Origin: a virus
Length of the DNA: 40,524 nucleotides
Virus record (IMG/VR): IMGVR_UViG_3300036944_000911
Location: 1 to 40,524 of that record
Strand: one strand, 5' to 3'
Numbering within the stretch: the first letter of the stretch is position 1; each line of letters begins with the position of its first letter. Under the pieces are notes generated by a model. It did not search any database, had not been told where the DNA came from, and worked only from the letters and a program-made list of their open reading frames with translations. Both the position numbers and the translations under genes were made by a program. Shown here piece by piece: positions 7,831 through 14,843 of this stretch.

Positions 7831-8181
7831 CTACCTCACAATGATATTACTCGGCCCGCTCCCGACAAATCGCCGTACAGTGCGGTACTCGGGGTTGTCC
7901 GCCAGATACTTGCGCAAATCCTTGCCGGTCAGCACGTCGCCATGTGCGGACGCCGTGGCCTGCAATTCCAAAAACTCGGCCAGCGGTATCTCGCCGATAA
8001 CGCGCTGCGTCCGCTTGTCGCTAAAGCCGTTGCGCCCAAACTCCCGTTCATACGCGGCCTGTTCGCGAATTATCGCCGCATCGTATGTGGTCACGCGCCG
8101 GATCATGTTACGGGCAAGCCTGCCCTTCCCTTCGCGCTGCACAGAGACATGGTTCTCAATATCCATCACTTGTTCAGGCAT
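7831..8181 (-). CDS. Small head-completion candidate (116 aa), unrecognised
   Basis: The chosen ATG at 8181 (MPEQVMDIENHVSVQREGKG) lies just after GGAGGG; longer in-frame starts have no such site. The protein is mostly helical and charged, with a C-terminal 'LTGKDLRKYLADNPEYRTVR' motif. It is the first gene after the major capsid protein and four bases before the connector, so a head-closure or structural role is plausible. I recognise no family. A GC-rich hairpin (8199-8224) separates it from the capsid gene and may lower its expression relative to capsid. Confidence 0.6.
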   Translation of the reverse strand: MPEQVMDIENHVSVQREGKGRLARNMIRRVTTYDAAIIREQAAYEREFGRNGFSDKRTQRVIGEIPLAEFLELQATASAHGDVLTGKDLRKYLADNPEYRTVRRFVGSGPSNIIVR

Positions 8182-8194
8182 AATCCCTCCTGCT

Positions 8195-8224
8195 GTAAAG
8201 GGCAGGGCCACGCGGCCCCGCCCT
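8195..8224 (-). terminator. Attenuator-like hairpin downstream of the major capsid gene
   Basis: In minus-strand RNA, arms AGGGCGGGGCC and GGCCCTGCCCT pair over 11 bp with one G-U around GCGT, followed by UUUA. The U-tract is short, so partial termination or RNA-end protection after the abundant capsid message is the likely role. Confidence 0.5.
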
Positions 8225-8241
8225 GTATAAGAAAGAAGGAT

Positions 8242-9198
8242 TTACACCTTCACGCGGGTAAGATTGCTAATAACGCCCACGCACTTCTTGGAGCGGCATT
8301 TCAGCGACTTTTCGGTCACCAGCATCAGCTTTGTGCCGTCGCCGGTCTTGGCCAGCTCTTCACGTTTCAGCTTGCGGAAAGTCAGCAACTGCATCTTGGC
8401 GCGCTCGTACACGAGCACCTTGTCGTACAGCACGTCCGGGTCGGGGGTGGCGTCAATGTCCGGCTCAATGTAGCGGGCCGGGATAACAGCCACGGTGCCG
8501 AAATCGGTTTCCACGATGCGCACAGCCATGGTGATCTTCTTCTGGCTGGCGTCGGCGTTGATGGACAGACGCCCGCCCTGAGTAAAGGCGCTGATCTTGC
8601 GCTTCTGTGCAGGGGGGGCCAGCACGGTGTCGGGGTCTGCGCCCTGCTCCCACATGTTCTGCAAAATATCGGTCAGGATATCTTCGGTCAGGTGGTTCGT
8701 ACCAGCCTGCGTGCCGCCGAAGTTGTACGAGTTGCCAGCGTCGGCGAAAGCAATTGCCCCGTCCATCTTGCGTGCAGTACCAGCGGCACCGGCGCTCTTG
8801 GTGCTGTTGATCGCGGCCCACTCGCAGTCGCGCGCGATCTCCTTGGTTTTCAGGCCGGTCTGGTAGTTCAGTTCGGACTTGCGCCCGTGCTTTTTGGCAG
8901 CCTCCAGCGAGCCGGAAATGGCGAAACTCTTCGCCATAATCTGAGTATAGTTTTCCAGCCGGTCAGGCGGGGTAATCGCCTTGGCTTCAGCGTCAAAGCT
9001 TTCAAGCTGCGCGTTTTCGCCAGCATCGCCAAGGGTATCCTCCAGCCACTCGGGGTGGGTGGTGTCACAGCCGTCCTTGCCGATGGTGGCAAGAAAGGGG
9101 GTTTCAGTCGGGGCAATGTTGGTAATGAGGCTGTCAACCTCTTCTGCCAGCGACTTGTCCATATTCGCCGTGTACTGCGTGGTTTTTACGTCTGCCAT
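8242..9198 (-). CDS. Major capsid protein, SU10/DUF5309 type
   Basis: 318 aa, starting MADVKTTQYTANMDKSLAEE. Features of the SU10-type capsid family include the N-terminal 'NIAPTETPFLATIGKDG' segment, 'AEAKAITPPDRLENYTQIM', a central helix/loop region, 'FTQGGRLSINADAS' and the late 'DKVLVYERAKMQLLTFRKLK'. It forms the HK97-fold icosahedral shell. The gene lies directly downstream of a scaffold-like gene, as is usual. Its leader carries two hairpins with AGGA loops (9202-9236), the second containing the ribosome site. A hairpin also follows its stop. Confidence 0.85.
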   Translation of the reverse strand: MADVKTTQYTANMDKSLAEEVDSLITNIAPTETPFLATIGKDGCDTTHPEWLEDTLGDAGENAQLESFDAEAKAITPPDRLENYTQIMAKSFAISGSLEAAKKHGRKSELNYQTGLKTKEIARDCEWAAINSTKSAGAAGTARKMDGAIAFADAGNSYNFGGTQAGTNHLTEDILTDILQNMWEQGADPDTVLAPPAQKRKISAFTQGGRLSINADASQKKITMAVRIVETDFGTVAVIPARYIEPDIDATPDPDVLYDKVLVYERAKMQLLTFRKLKREELAKTGDGTKLMLVTEKSLKCRSKKCVGVISNLTRVKV

Positions 9199-9201
9199 GT
9201 T

Positions 9202-9236
9202 GCGACCTCCTGTCGCTTACAGCCACGTCCTGTGGC
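9202..9236 (-). promoter_or_regulatory. Two-hairpin AGGA-loop leader of the major capsid gene
   Basis: Minus strand: GCCAC-AGGAC-GTGGC (9236-9222), a 5-base gap, then GCGAC-AGGAG-GTCGC (9216-9202), then AAC and the ATG. The second loop is the Shine-Dalgarno. The loop and closing pairs match the other three leaders, while the stem bases differ and stay paired. Confidence 0.65.
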
Positions 9237-9248
9237 CGGTATAGGCGT

Positions 9249-10289
9249 TTAATCAAACATTGCGCCAAGCGCGTTCAGGTCTCCCCCGCGCGCCCGCGCC
9301 GCCAGGTCTGCAAACCGCTGCTTGCGGCTCTGCCCTTGACTGCCGTCGGCGCCGGGGGTTGCCAGCACGGGCGGCTTAACTGCCCGCTGCACAGGCTTGG
9401 ATGCGGGCTGCTGCACAAACTTACCATCTGCGCCACGCGGCGGTGTCGCCTGTGGTTGCTGCGGCGTTCTGGCGGCAAGACTTGCACGGGTGCGGCTGTA
9501 CATCTCCATGTACGCCTGCGGGTCGCTGTCGAGCCGCGCATATAGGTCGCGTCCCATCGCTTCGGGAAGCGCCTGCAGCTGCTCGATAATGGCCGTCTGT
9601 ACATCCTTGTACATGGGGTCGGCTGTCACCTGTGCCTGCACACGCTGAATCGCCTGTGCCTGCTGTGCCTGCGCGAACTGGCTGCGCATCTGCTCAAGCT
9701 GCGGATTAAGCATTTGCTCAATCTCGCGCCTGGCCTCCTGTTTCGCCTCCCACTTCATCCGCTCGATGGGGTCTGCAGGCGGTTGCTCTGCCTGTTCGGG
9801 CTGCTGCGCGCCCTGCCCCTGCCCGTATGCGGCAAGGTACTGCCGGAATGCGGGGTCAGACTGCAACTGTTGCCCGAGTACAGAAAGCGCTTCAACGTGC
9901 CGTTCGCGCTCGCGCAGGGCCTGCATCTGTTGCGTGTAGTCTCCGCCCTGCTGCGCCAGCTGCAGGATTTCGGACATGGGCAGCTCCATCTCCTGACCGC
10001 GCACCTTGATTTTGTGCTTCGGCTCGTCCTGTGCTGCGTCGTTACCTTCTTCACCGGCGCTGTCTTTTTTCTCAGACTGGTCGTCTTCCGCTGCGTTCGG
10101 GTCGCCTTCCACTTCCTGTGCAGGCTCCTTGGCATCGTCAGTGCTACCGTCGTCTTCGCTGTCAAACATGGCGCCGATATCGTGCGCGCTCAGTTCGTGG
10201 GTGGTCTCTACGGTCTCAGACTCCACTACCTGATTCCCCACCTGCGGGGTGGTCTCTGCGGACTCCCGCTCAACGGTGATTCTGTCCAC
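9249..10289 (-). CDS. Capsid scaffolding protein
   Basis: 346 aa from the GTG at 10289, chosen because AGGAG lies 7 bases upstream; a longer frame starts at 10316 with no such site. The product is acidic at the N-terminus ('DDGSTDDAKEPAQEVEGDP') and then almost entirely helical and Gln-rich ('RREIEQMLNPQLEQMRSQF'). It ends in a basic patch ('SRKQRFADLAARARGG'). Acidic/Gln-rich coiled coil with a basic C-terminus immediately before the capsid gene is typical of scaffolds, which drive procapsid assembly and then leave. The leader has the AGGA double hairpin (10294-10326). Confidence 0.8.
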   Translation of the reverse strand: MDRITVERESAETTPQVGNQVVESETVETTHELSAHDIGAMFDSEDDGSTDDAKEPAQEVEGDPNAAEDDQSEKKDSAGEEGNDAAQDEPKHKIKVRGQEMELPMSEILQLAQQGGDYTQQMQALRERERHVEALSVLGQQLQSDPAFRQYLAAYGQGQGAQQPEQAEQPPADPIERMKWEAKQEARREIEQMLNPQLEQMRSQFAQAQQAQAIQRVQAQVTADPMYKDVQTAIIEQLQALPEAMGRDLYARLDSDPQAYMEMYSRTRASLAARTPQQPQATPPRGADGKFVQQPASKPVQRAVKPPVLATPGADGSQGQSRKQRFADLAARARGGDLNALGAMFD

Positions 10290-10293
10290 GGTC

Positions 10294-10326
10294 ACACTCC
10301 TGTGTCGGGGCAACATCCTGTTGCCC
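10294..10326 (-). promoter_or_regulatory. Two-hairpin AGGA-loop leader of the scaffold gene
   Basis: Minus strand: GGGCAAC-AGGAT-GTTGCCC (10326-10308), a two-base gap, then ACAC-AGGA-GTGT (10305-10294), then four bases and the GTG start. The first hairpin core ACAGGATGT is the closest of the four to the published CsrA SELEX consensus (ACARGGAUGU). Confidence 0.65.
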
Positions 10327-10340
10327 GTGGCATGCTGTTA

Positions 10341-10634
10341 TTAGGCCACGCGGCCCTGTTTTTTTACGCCGCTTTCTCTGTCGCGCACCTTCTTGGCAGC
10401 TTCCACGTCTGCAACAAGCACGTTGCGCAAGTCGTTCACGGCGTTTTTCCGCTCAATAAGGGACATAAATTTGTCTGTGTCCTTTGCCGCAAGCGCCAGA
10501 ATGGATTTGTCATACTCCGCCTTCACGCGCTCAAGCAGGGCTGTGAAGTATGGGTTTTCAAGCAGCTTGCCCGCCTGTTCTCCGCGCTCAATGGTTGCGC
10601 CAATCTCGGTGGCATTTTCTTGCCGTCTTGCCAT
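10341..10634 (-). CDS. Small helical protein upstream of scaffold (97 aa), unknown
   Basis: The ATG at 10634 shares its A with the TGA of the previous gene, suggesting coupled translation. The protein is one long charged helical region (MARRQENATEIGATIERGEQ, then 'FTALLERVKAEYDKSILALA', 'FMSLIERKNAVNDLRNVLVA'), probably coiled coil. Small helical proteins in this position of podoviral head clusters are common but of unknown function. Confidence 0.6.
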   Translation of the reverse strand: MARRQENATEIGATIERGEQAGKLLENPYFTALLERVKAEYDKSILALAAKDTDKFMSLIERKNAVNDLRNVLVADVEAAKKVRDRESGVKKQGRVA

Positions 10635-10981
10635 CAAACAGCCTCCATAAATATTAACAGCAGGGCTAATTCATCGTCGCTTGCATCAGGCATCAGCGCG
10701 GCTAACTTTTGCGCTGCGCCGCCTACGCGCTCGGCATGTACCGCCTGAAGCCCTTCGGAAGACGCTTGCGCCTTTTGCCCAGCATCCCGCCTGCCTGCTC
10801 GCTGGTGCCGCCCTGCGGTGCCGCCATCTTCCACACGGGCAATCCCCGTTGCGTCCTGCAGGCGTCCAGCCATCCACGGAGCGCCGCCCCCACGCTTGAC
10901 ATCTGCCGCCAGATACCCCGCAGAGACCTGCGACAACGGCCCGCCAAGCCAGCCCCCCACCGCGATATACAGAGTGCCCAC
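10634..10981 (-). CDS. Small hypothetical protein (115 aa) in the head cluster
   Basis: Starts MGTLYIAVGGWLGGPLSQVS. The first 20 residues are hydrophobic and Gly-rich, and might form one membrane or packed strand. The rest is Ala/Gly/Arg-rich and ends in 'DASDDELALLLIFMEAV'. It is tightly packed between the repeat-containing protein (2 bases upstream) and the 97-aa protein (1-base overlap). Two other frames are open here, so the frame call depends on these junctions. Function unknown. Confidence 0.5.
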   Translation of the reverse strand: MGTLYIAVGGWLGGPLSQVSAGYLAADVKRGGGAPWMAGRLQDATGIARVEDGGTAGRHQRAGRRDAGQKAQASSEGLQAVHAERVGGAAQKLAALMPDASDDELALLLIFMEAV

Positions 10982-10982
10982 A

Positions 10983-12041
10983 TTACTGCCTCGTTATTGT
11001 GCTGGACGTTCTGCCGTCGCCGCCAATGGCAAGACGGATCGGCCCTGCCACACGTTCCCGCGTGGTCACCGTCATGGGTGCCGACGCATCCAGTCCGGCC
11101 AGCCTCCACAGCTCCGTCAGCATCTGCCCTGCGGTCACACCCTCCACCAGCTCAACGGCCCACACGTCCTCGGGCAGCAACTCGCCCGGGGTGCGCACGA
11201 TGCCGGACATCTGCACGGCAGGTGCAGGCATCAGTATGGCAAGGCTGCCCGTGATCTCCGGCAACTCCTCGACCACGCCGGACATGGCCACGACAGGTGC
11301 AGACATGGCAACATCCAGCGCACCGGTAACGTCAGCGCTCCCCGCCATATCAACGACCGGCGCGGGCATAGCCACATGCAAATCGCCCGTTATGTCGACG
11401 CTGCCGGTCATCGCCACTGCGGGCGCGGGCATGGCAATGGACAGCGTACCGGTGATGGCTGCCGGATCGTCCAGCGTCTCAACCATGAATGAGTCAACGA
11501 CGGGGCCGTCAGTAGTCGGGTCGTATGGGGCGGTGTAAAAATGTAACCCGGCAACGCCGTCTGCAATAGCGGTGTCGTTAACGTCGAAAATCGTCACGCC
11601 ATCAATAGTGCACAGTATGCGCGTGCCTTCAATGGCTATGCGCCACACCTCGGAGCCGTTTTCGGGCAGCCCCCGCGTCACCTCACCTAGTGTTGTACTG
11701 CTCCCGTCAATGGTTTTACGCAGAATCGCACTGCCGCTGCGCTGGTGATAAAATGCGTAGTACGTGTTCCCGTCGGCAGAACAACGGGCGCACAGATAGA
11801 TATTGCGTGTTGTTGCCGTTTTGCGCGCAAGCACCGCCTCAACGGCATAGTCGGCGGAGGGCGGTACAACCCCCGTAAGGACGTTACGGATATAATAAGT
11901 GCCGGTGCACGTGCACACCCCGGATAGTATCGTGACGCTGCCGCCGTTCGAGCTGTACGTCTCGGTCCACGCCGAATTGTGCGCAGTCAGCAGCGTGCCG
12001 TCGGGGCTGCCTGTAAAATCATCAACGTACAAAACGCCCAC
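10983..12041 (-). CDS. LamG-like protein with four tandem 21-25 residue repeats (352 aa)
   Basis: Residues 1-185 look like a concanavalin/laminin-G type beta sandwich ('DDFTGSPDGTLLTAHNSAW', 'WRIAIEGTRILCTIDG', 'VAGLHFYT'), a fold that often binds carbohydrate. Residues 196-287 hold four repeats of the form [IV]TGxLxxxMxAPxVxMxG (21, 21, 25 and 25 residues). The C-terminal 60 residues are mixed. Location between head genes suggests a capsid decoration or head fibre that could bind sugars on cells or mucus; this is inference. Repeats are visible at DNA level at 11181-11456. Confidence 0.6.
   Translation of the reverse strand: MGVLYVDDFTGSPDGTLLTAHNSAWTETYSSNGGSVTILSGVCTCTGTYYIRNVLTGVVPPSADYAVEAVLARKTATTRNIYLCARCSADGNTYYAFYHQRSGSAILRKTIDGSSTTLGEVTRGLPENGSEVWRIAIEGTRILCTIDGVTIFDVNDTAIADGVAGLHFYTAPYDPTTDGPVVDSFMVETLDDPAAITGTLSIAMPAPAVAMTGSVDITGDLHVAMPAPVVDMAGSADVTGALDVAMSAPVVAMSGVVEELPEITGSLAILMPAPAVQMSGIVRTPGELLPEDVWAVELVEGVTAGQMLTELWRLAGLDASAPMTVTTRERVAGPIRLAIGGDGRTSSTITRQ
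11181..11456 (-). repeat. Four in-frame tandem repeats (63-75 bp units)
   Basis: These encode the four [IV]TGxLxxxMxAPxVxMxG units of the LamG-like protein. The DNA copies are diverged at many third positions, so the repeat is old or under protein-level selection. Slippage could change repeat number. Confidence 0.75.
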
Positions 12042-12229
12042 TACACCACCTCCACGCAGCCCACGGCAAGCATGGCGTCATGCTCTTCCGGTGTCGGGTC
12101 GCACAGCACCACCAAGCCGCCCTCTGAATCGGCGCGCTTGCTCCAACCGGACACAAGCCCGCTGCACACAGGGCGGTACGGGTCGTCCTCAGTCCCCGTG
12201 CCGGTTATGGGGCAGACGTACAGGCGCAT
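12041..12229 (-). CDS. Small hypothetical protein (62 aa)
   Basis: The ATG at 12229 overlaps the stop of the upstream gene by one base, and its own end overlaps the ATG of the LamG-like gene. The sequence begins MRLYVCPITGTGTEDDPYRP and contains 'VVLCDPTPEEHDAMLAV'. The 'TGTGTxxDPYRP' start resembles small proteins found beside head or fibre genes in other phages. Role unknown. Confidence 0.55.
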   Translation of the reverse strand: MRLYVCPITGTGTEDDPYRPVCSGLVSGWSKRADSEGGLVVLCDPTPEEHDAMLAVGCVEVV

Positions 12230-12621
12230 CAGTAGTTCTCGGTCATGGACGCGGAATCGATGGACACGTTCTGTCCGGCTGCAATGCTCGTATTGACGAG
12301 CTGCAGGTCGCCACCGCCGCCGGTTGCCGACACACTGCCCTGCACATGACACGTCGCGCCCTGCTTGATGCGGAAGTGTCCTGCAGTGCCAGCAGCAGAT
12401 GCCACAGCGCTCCACGCACCGTTTTTACTCACGACACCGGCAGCGGCAGCGGTCAGCCAGTCGGCAGGCAGCTGGATGGACACCAGCAGGTCCCCGCTGT
12501 CAGCGGTGGTCACGTCGGCAGGTGCGGCGCCGGAACGGATTTCCATCACAGGGGATGCACCGATGGCGCTTCCAATTGCGTTAGCGCGGGCATTTTTCAC
12601 GGCTTCGCTGAAGTTTACCAT
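12229..12621 (-). CDS. Putative small structural/decoration protein (130 aa)
   Basis: Starts MVNFSEAVKNARANAIGSAI. After a short helix it is beta-rich and low in charge ('GHFRIKQGATCHVQGSVSA', 'GDLQLVNTSIAAGQNVSIDS'), consistent with a small beta-barrel decoration or fibre-associated protein. It sits directly after the portal gene (TAATG junction at 12621). The family is not recognised with certainty. Confidence 0.55.
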   Translation of the reverse strand: MVNFSEAVKNARANAIGSAIGASPVMEIRSGAAPADVTTADSGDLLVSIQLPADWLTAAAAGVVSKNGAWSAVASAAGTAGHFRIKQGATCHVQGSVSATGGGGDLQLVNTSIAAGQNVSIDSASMTENY

Positions 12622-14843
12622 TATTGCTGAACCTCCGTCGCAACGGCCCCGACCAGCTGTCCGGACTCGTCGCGCTGTAGTACGATTTGCTTCTGCCCAC
12701 CGCTAGGCATCATCACCGGCACAACGACCGGCTGCTGGCTCGCCTCGCCTCTGGGCGCCATTTCAGTTTGGCCCGCCCCGCCGTCCTGTGCAGGTACGGG
12801 CGCGTTCGACTTGGCAGCCGCTATTTGCAACTGCCCCTCGAGCTTTTTCCACTCAAGGGTCATTTTTTCTTGCAGTTCACGCCATTTCAATTCCATTTCC
12901 TGCTGCAACTGCTGGCTCTTAAACTGGTACTCGGCCTGCATTTCAGCCTGTCGCAGCTCCGGGCTATTCTTGCTCGCAGCCTGCTGCAGCTTGGCGTTTT
13001 CCTGCTGCACCTGCTGTAGCTGCTGCTGCAATCCCTGCAGTTGCTGCATTGCCTGCTGATTGCCTTCAAATCCATCAGGCGGCAGCATCAGGTCGTCAAA
13101 CGGCACCCCTTGCAACTTGCCGATTTTCGCCTGTGTTTTAATCGCATGTTCCAGCGTCGCGGCGCCCTGCGGTATGGCAAAACCAGTCAGCCACTGCTGG
13201 TGCTGGATCAAGAACTGGCTCTGTGCCATGCGGTCTTGCGGGCCTACACCAACTTCAATCTCTATGGAGTAATGCCCGTCGAACAGCCCCGGTTCCGGCT
13301 GCATGTCCACGTCCTCGATGTGCGGCTCCCACATGCGGTTGATCTCAACCATGTCACGCAGCGCGTCCTGAAGCGTCTCGCCAAGCACCTTGGCGTAAAA
13401 TTTCTGTCGCTGCTGGCCGGAACTGGAAATAATCGAAATGCCGGTCGCGGTTTTGTTCAGACTGTCAGCGTCCAGCCCCTGGTTGTACCGACTGACACCG
13501 CTCTTGCGCTCTACGCCACCCTCGCGCATCTCGATAGCCTGCAGCACTGCAGGGTTCGGCCCCGGCACTTGCGGAAAAGACACCTTGCTGTTCACGTCAC
13601 CATTCACGAGCAGAGACTCGCCGGGCACACGGTCATTCCACTCGGCCTGAAACTCGGCGTCACTGGTTACAGCTGTCGGGCAAGCGGCTTCAGCGGCGGC
13701 ATCCACAAAAAAACGCTGCAGGTTGGACAGCTCCCTCTGATCGCTCTCGAGCACCAGCGGCATAGCCTTGCCTTCCAGCCTGTGGGCAACCTCAATCAGC
13801 CGCCCAACGCGGAACGGCGGGCGTTTATACGGATTCTTTTCAACGGACAGCACCACATCACCGACCATGCGGACTATTACAGGTTCCAGCAGTCCGTCGT
13901 CGTCGATGTCCAGACGGGTGTAGATCTCCCATATGTCGATAGGCCGCGCAGCCTTTGCCGCCTGGTGATCATCGCTAAACGGCCCGTTGTCGTATTCGGC
14001 AACGGTCAGTCCTTCGTTGTCGTACTGCTCTCTCGACTCCTCTACGGTGATGTCACCCTGCAGGCTCCCGCCAGTCTCATCGGGCAGATTTTCAAGCAGT
14101 CGCTCATAGCTGCCCTTGCGGTAGATTCCGGCATTCTCGCCCACCTTGATGTCGTGCATCATGCTGGGCGTCCGATGCGCCACAATGCGCGCCGTATCTA
14201 CGTCTCTGCTGCCTGCCGTGGTGTAAAACTCCCATGCAGGCACCGGCATAAATTTAGGACCACGAAACTTAATTTCACGGCGGGTCGTCTTCACATCCTC
14301 AAGCCATGTCGCAACCTCGCCGGTCATGGGGTCGACTGCTTCTTTGGGCGTGAACTTGATAAACTGATATCCGTCCTGCTCAAGCTGCGCCGCCTCTTCC
14401 GTCGTCAGGCGGTCGAATTCGACCTCCTCGTCGTCGAACTCCTCAACGTAGCAGATTTTCAGCGGTGACAGGTGGTATTTGAGCGCCGTGTCAACGAAAT
14501 CACGAATCGCCCGTTCGCCCTTCTGCTGCACAAACAGTTGATGCCGCAACACCTTGCGCACCTTGTCGCCGCGCTCTGCATCGGCCATCTTGATAGTGAA
14601 AAAGTCGGGGTGGCTGAATATCGCGCATAGCCCCGGCTTCATCCACTCGACGGCCTCATACACGGTCGACGCAACCGATCTGGAAAATCCGTCCCGCTCG
14701 TTACCAAGGGGTGCCATATCGTACAGGTCGCGGCACCGCTTGCGCTCGTTCGAAAGCTGATCGCCCCAGTCCTTTGCATCCCGCAGGGCCGGTTTAATGA
14801 TAGAGACGATCTCCTCGTCACTGATGCGAATCTTACTAGGCAC
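12621..14843 (-). CDS. Portal protein (740 aa)
   Basis: Starts MPSKIRISDEEIVSIIKPAL. The portal-like pattern includes 'YEAVEWMKPGLCAIFSHPDF' (helical wing), 'PIDIWEIYTRLDIDDDG', 'NPYKRPPFRVGRLIEVAHRL' and 'VSRYNQGLDADSLNKTATGI' (conserved crown/stem region). It ends in a very Gln-rich coiled coil (about residues 590-690). At 740 aa it is in the size class of P22 and N4 portals. It directly follows terL (shared base at 14843). The portal forms the dodecameric DNA channel. The long Q-rich C-terminus could be the barrel seen in P22-type portals. Confidence 0.85.
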   Translation of the reverse strand: MPSKIRISDEEIVSIIKPALRDAKDWGDQLSNERKRCRDLYDMAPLGNERDGFSRSVASTVYEAVEWMKPGLCAIFSHPDFFTIKMADAERGDKVRKVLRHQLFVQQKGERAIRDFVDTALKYHLSPLKICYVEEFDDEEVEFDRLTTEEAAQLEQDGYQFIKFTPKEAVDPMTGEVATWLEDVKTTRREIKFRGPKFMPVPAWEFYTTAGSRDVDTARIVAHRTPSMMHDIKVGENAGIYRKGSYERLLENLPDETGGSLQGDITVEESREQYDNEGLTVAEYDNGPFSDDHQAAKAARPIDIWEIYTRLDIDDDGLLEPVIVRMVGDVVLSVEKNPYKRPPFRVGRLIEVAHRLEGKAMPLVLESDQRELSNLQRFFVDAAAEAACPTAVTSDAEFQAEWNDRVPGESLLVNGDVNSKVSFPQVPGPNPAVLQAIEMREGGVERKSGVSRYNQGLDADSLNKTATGISIISSSGQQRQKFYAKVLGETLQDALRDMVEINRMWEPHIEDVDMQPEPGLFDGHYSIEIEVGVGPQDRMAQSQFLIQHQQWLTGFAIPQGAATLEHAIKTQAKIGKLQGVPFDDLMLPPDGFEGNQQAMQQLQGLQQQLQQVQQENAKLQQAASKNSPELRQAEMQAEYQFKSQQLQQEMELKWRELQEKMTLEWKKLEGQLQIAAAKSNAPVPAQDGGAGQTEMAPRGEASQQPVVVPVMMPSGGQKQIVLQRDESGQLVGAVATEVQQ

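Noticed and set aside
7810-9252. Plus-strand frame of 480 codons opposite the capsid gene
   Set aside because: It is antisense to the clearly recognised major capsid protein; no ribosome site and unnatural His/Leu/Arg content.
10723-11109. Alternative frame beginning MWALCISRW upstream of the 97-aa gene
   Set aside because: It does not form the tight stop-start junctions seen for the 115-aa frame and its C-terminus is Arg/Lys-rich low complexity.
13041-14468. Plus-strand frame of 475 codons opposite the portal gene
   Set aside because: Shadow of the portal gene; composition is His/Arg/Leu/Val-rich and there are no family features.
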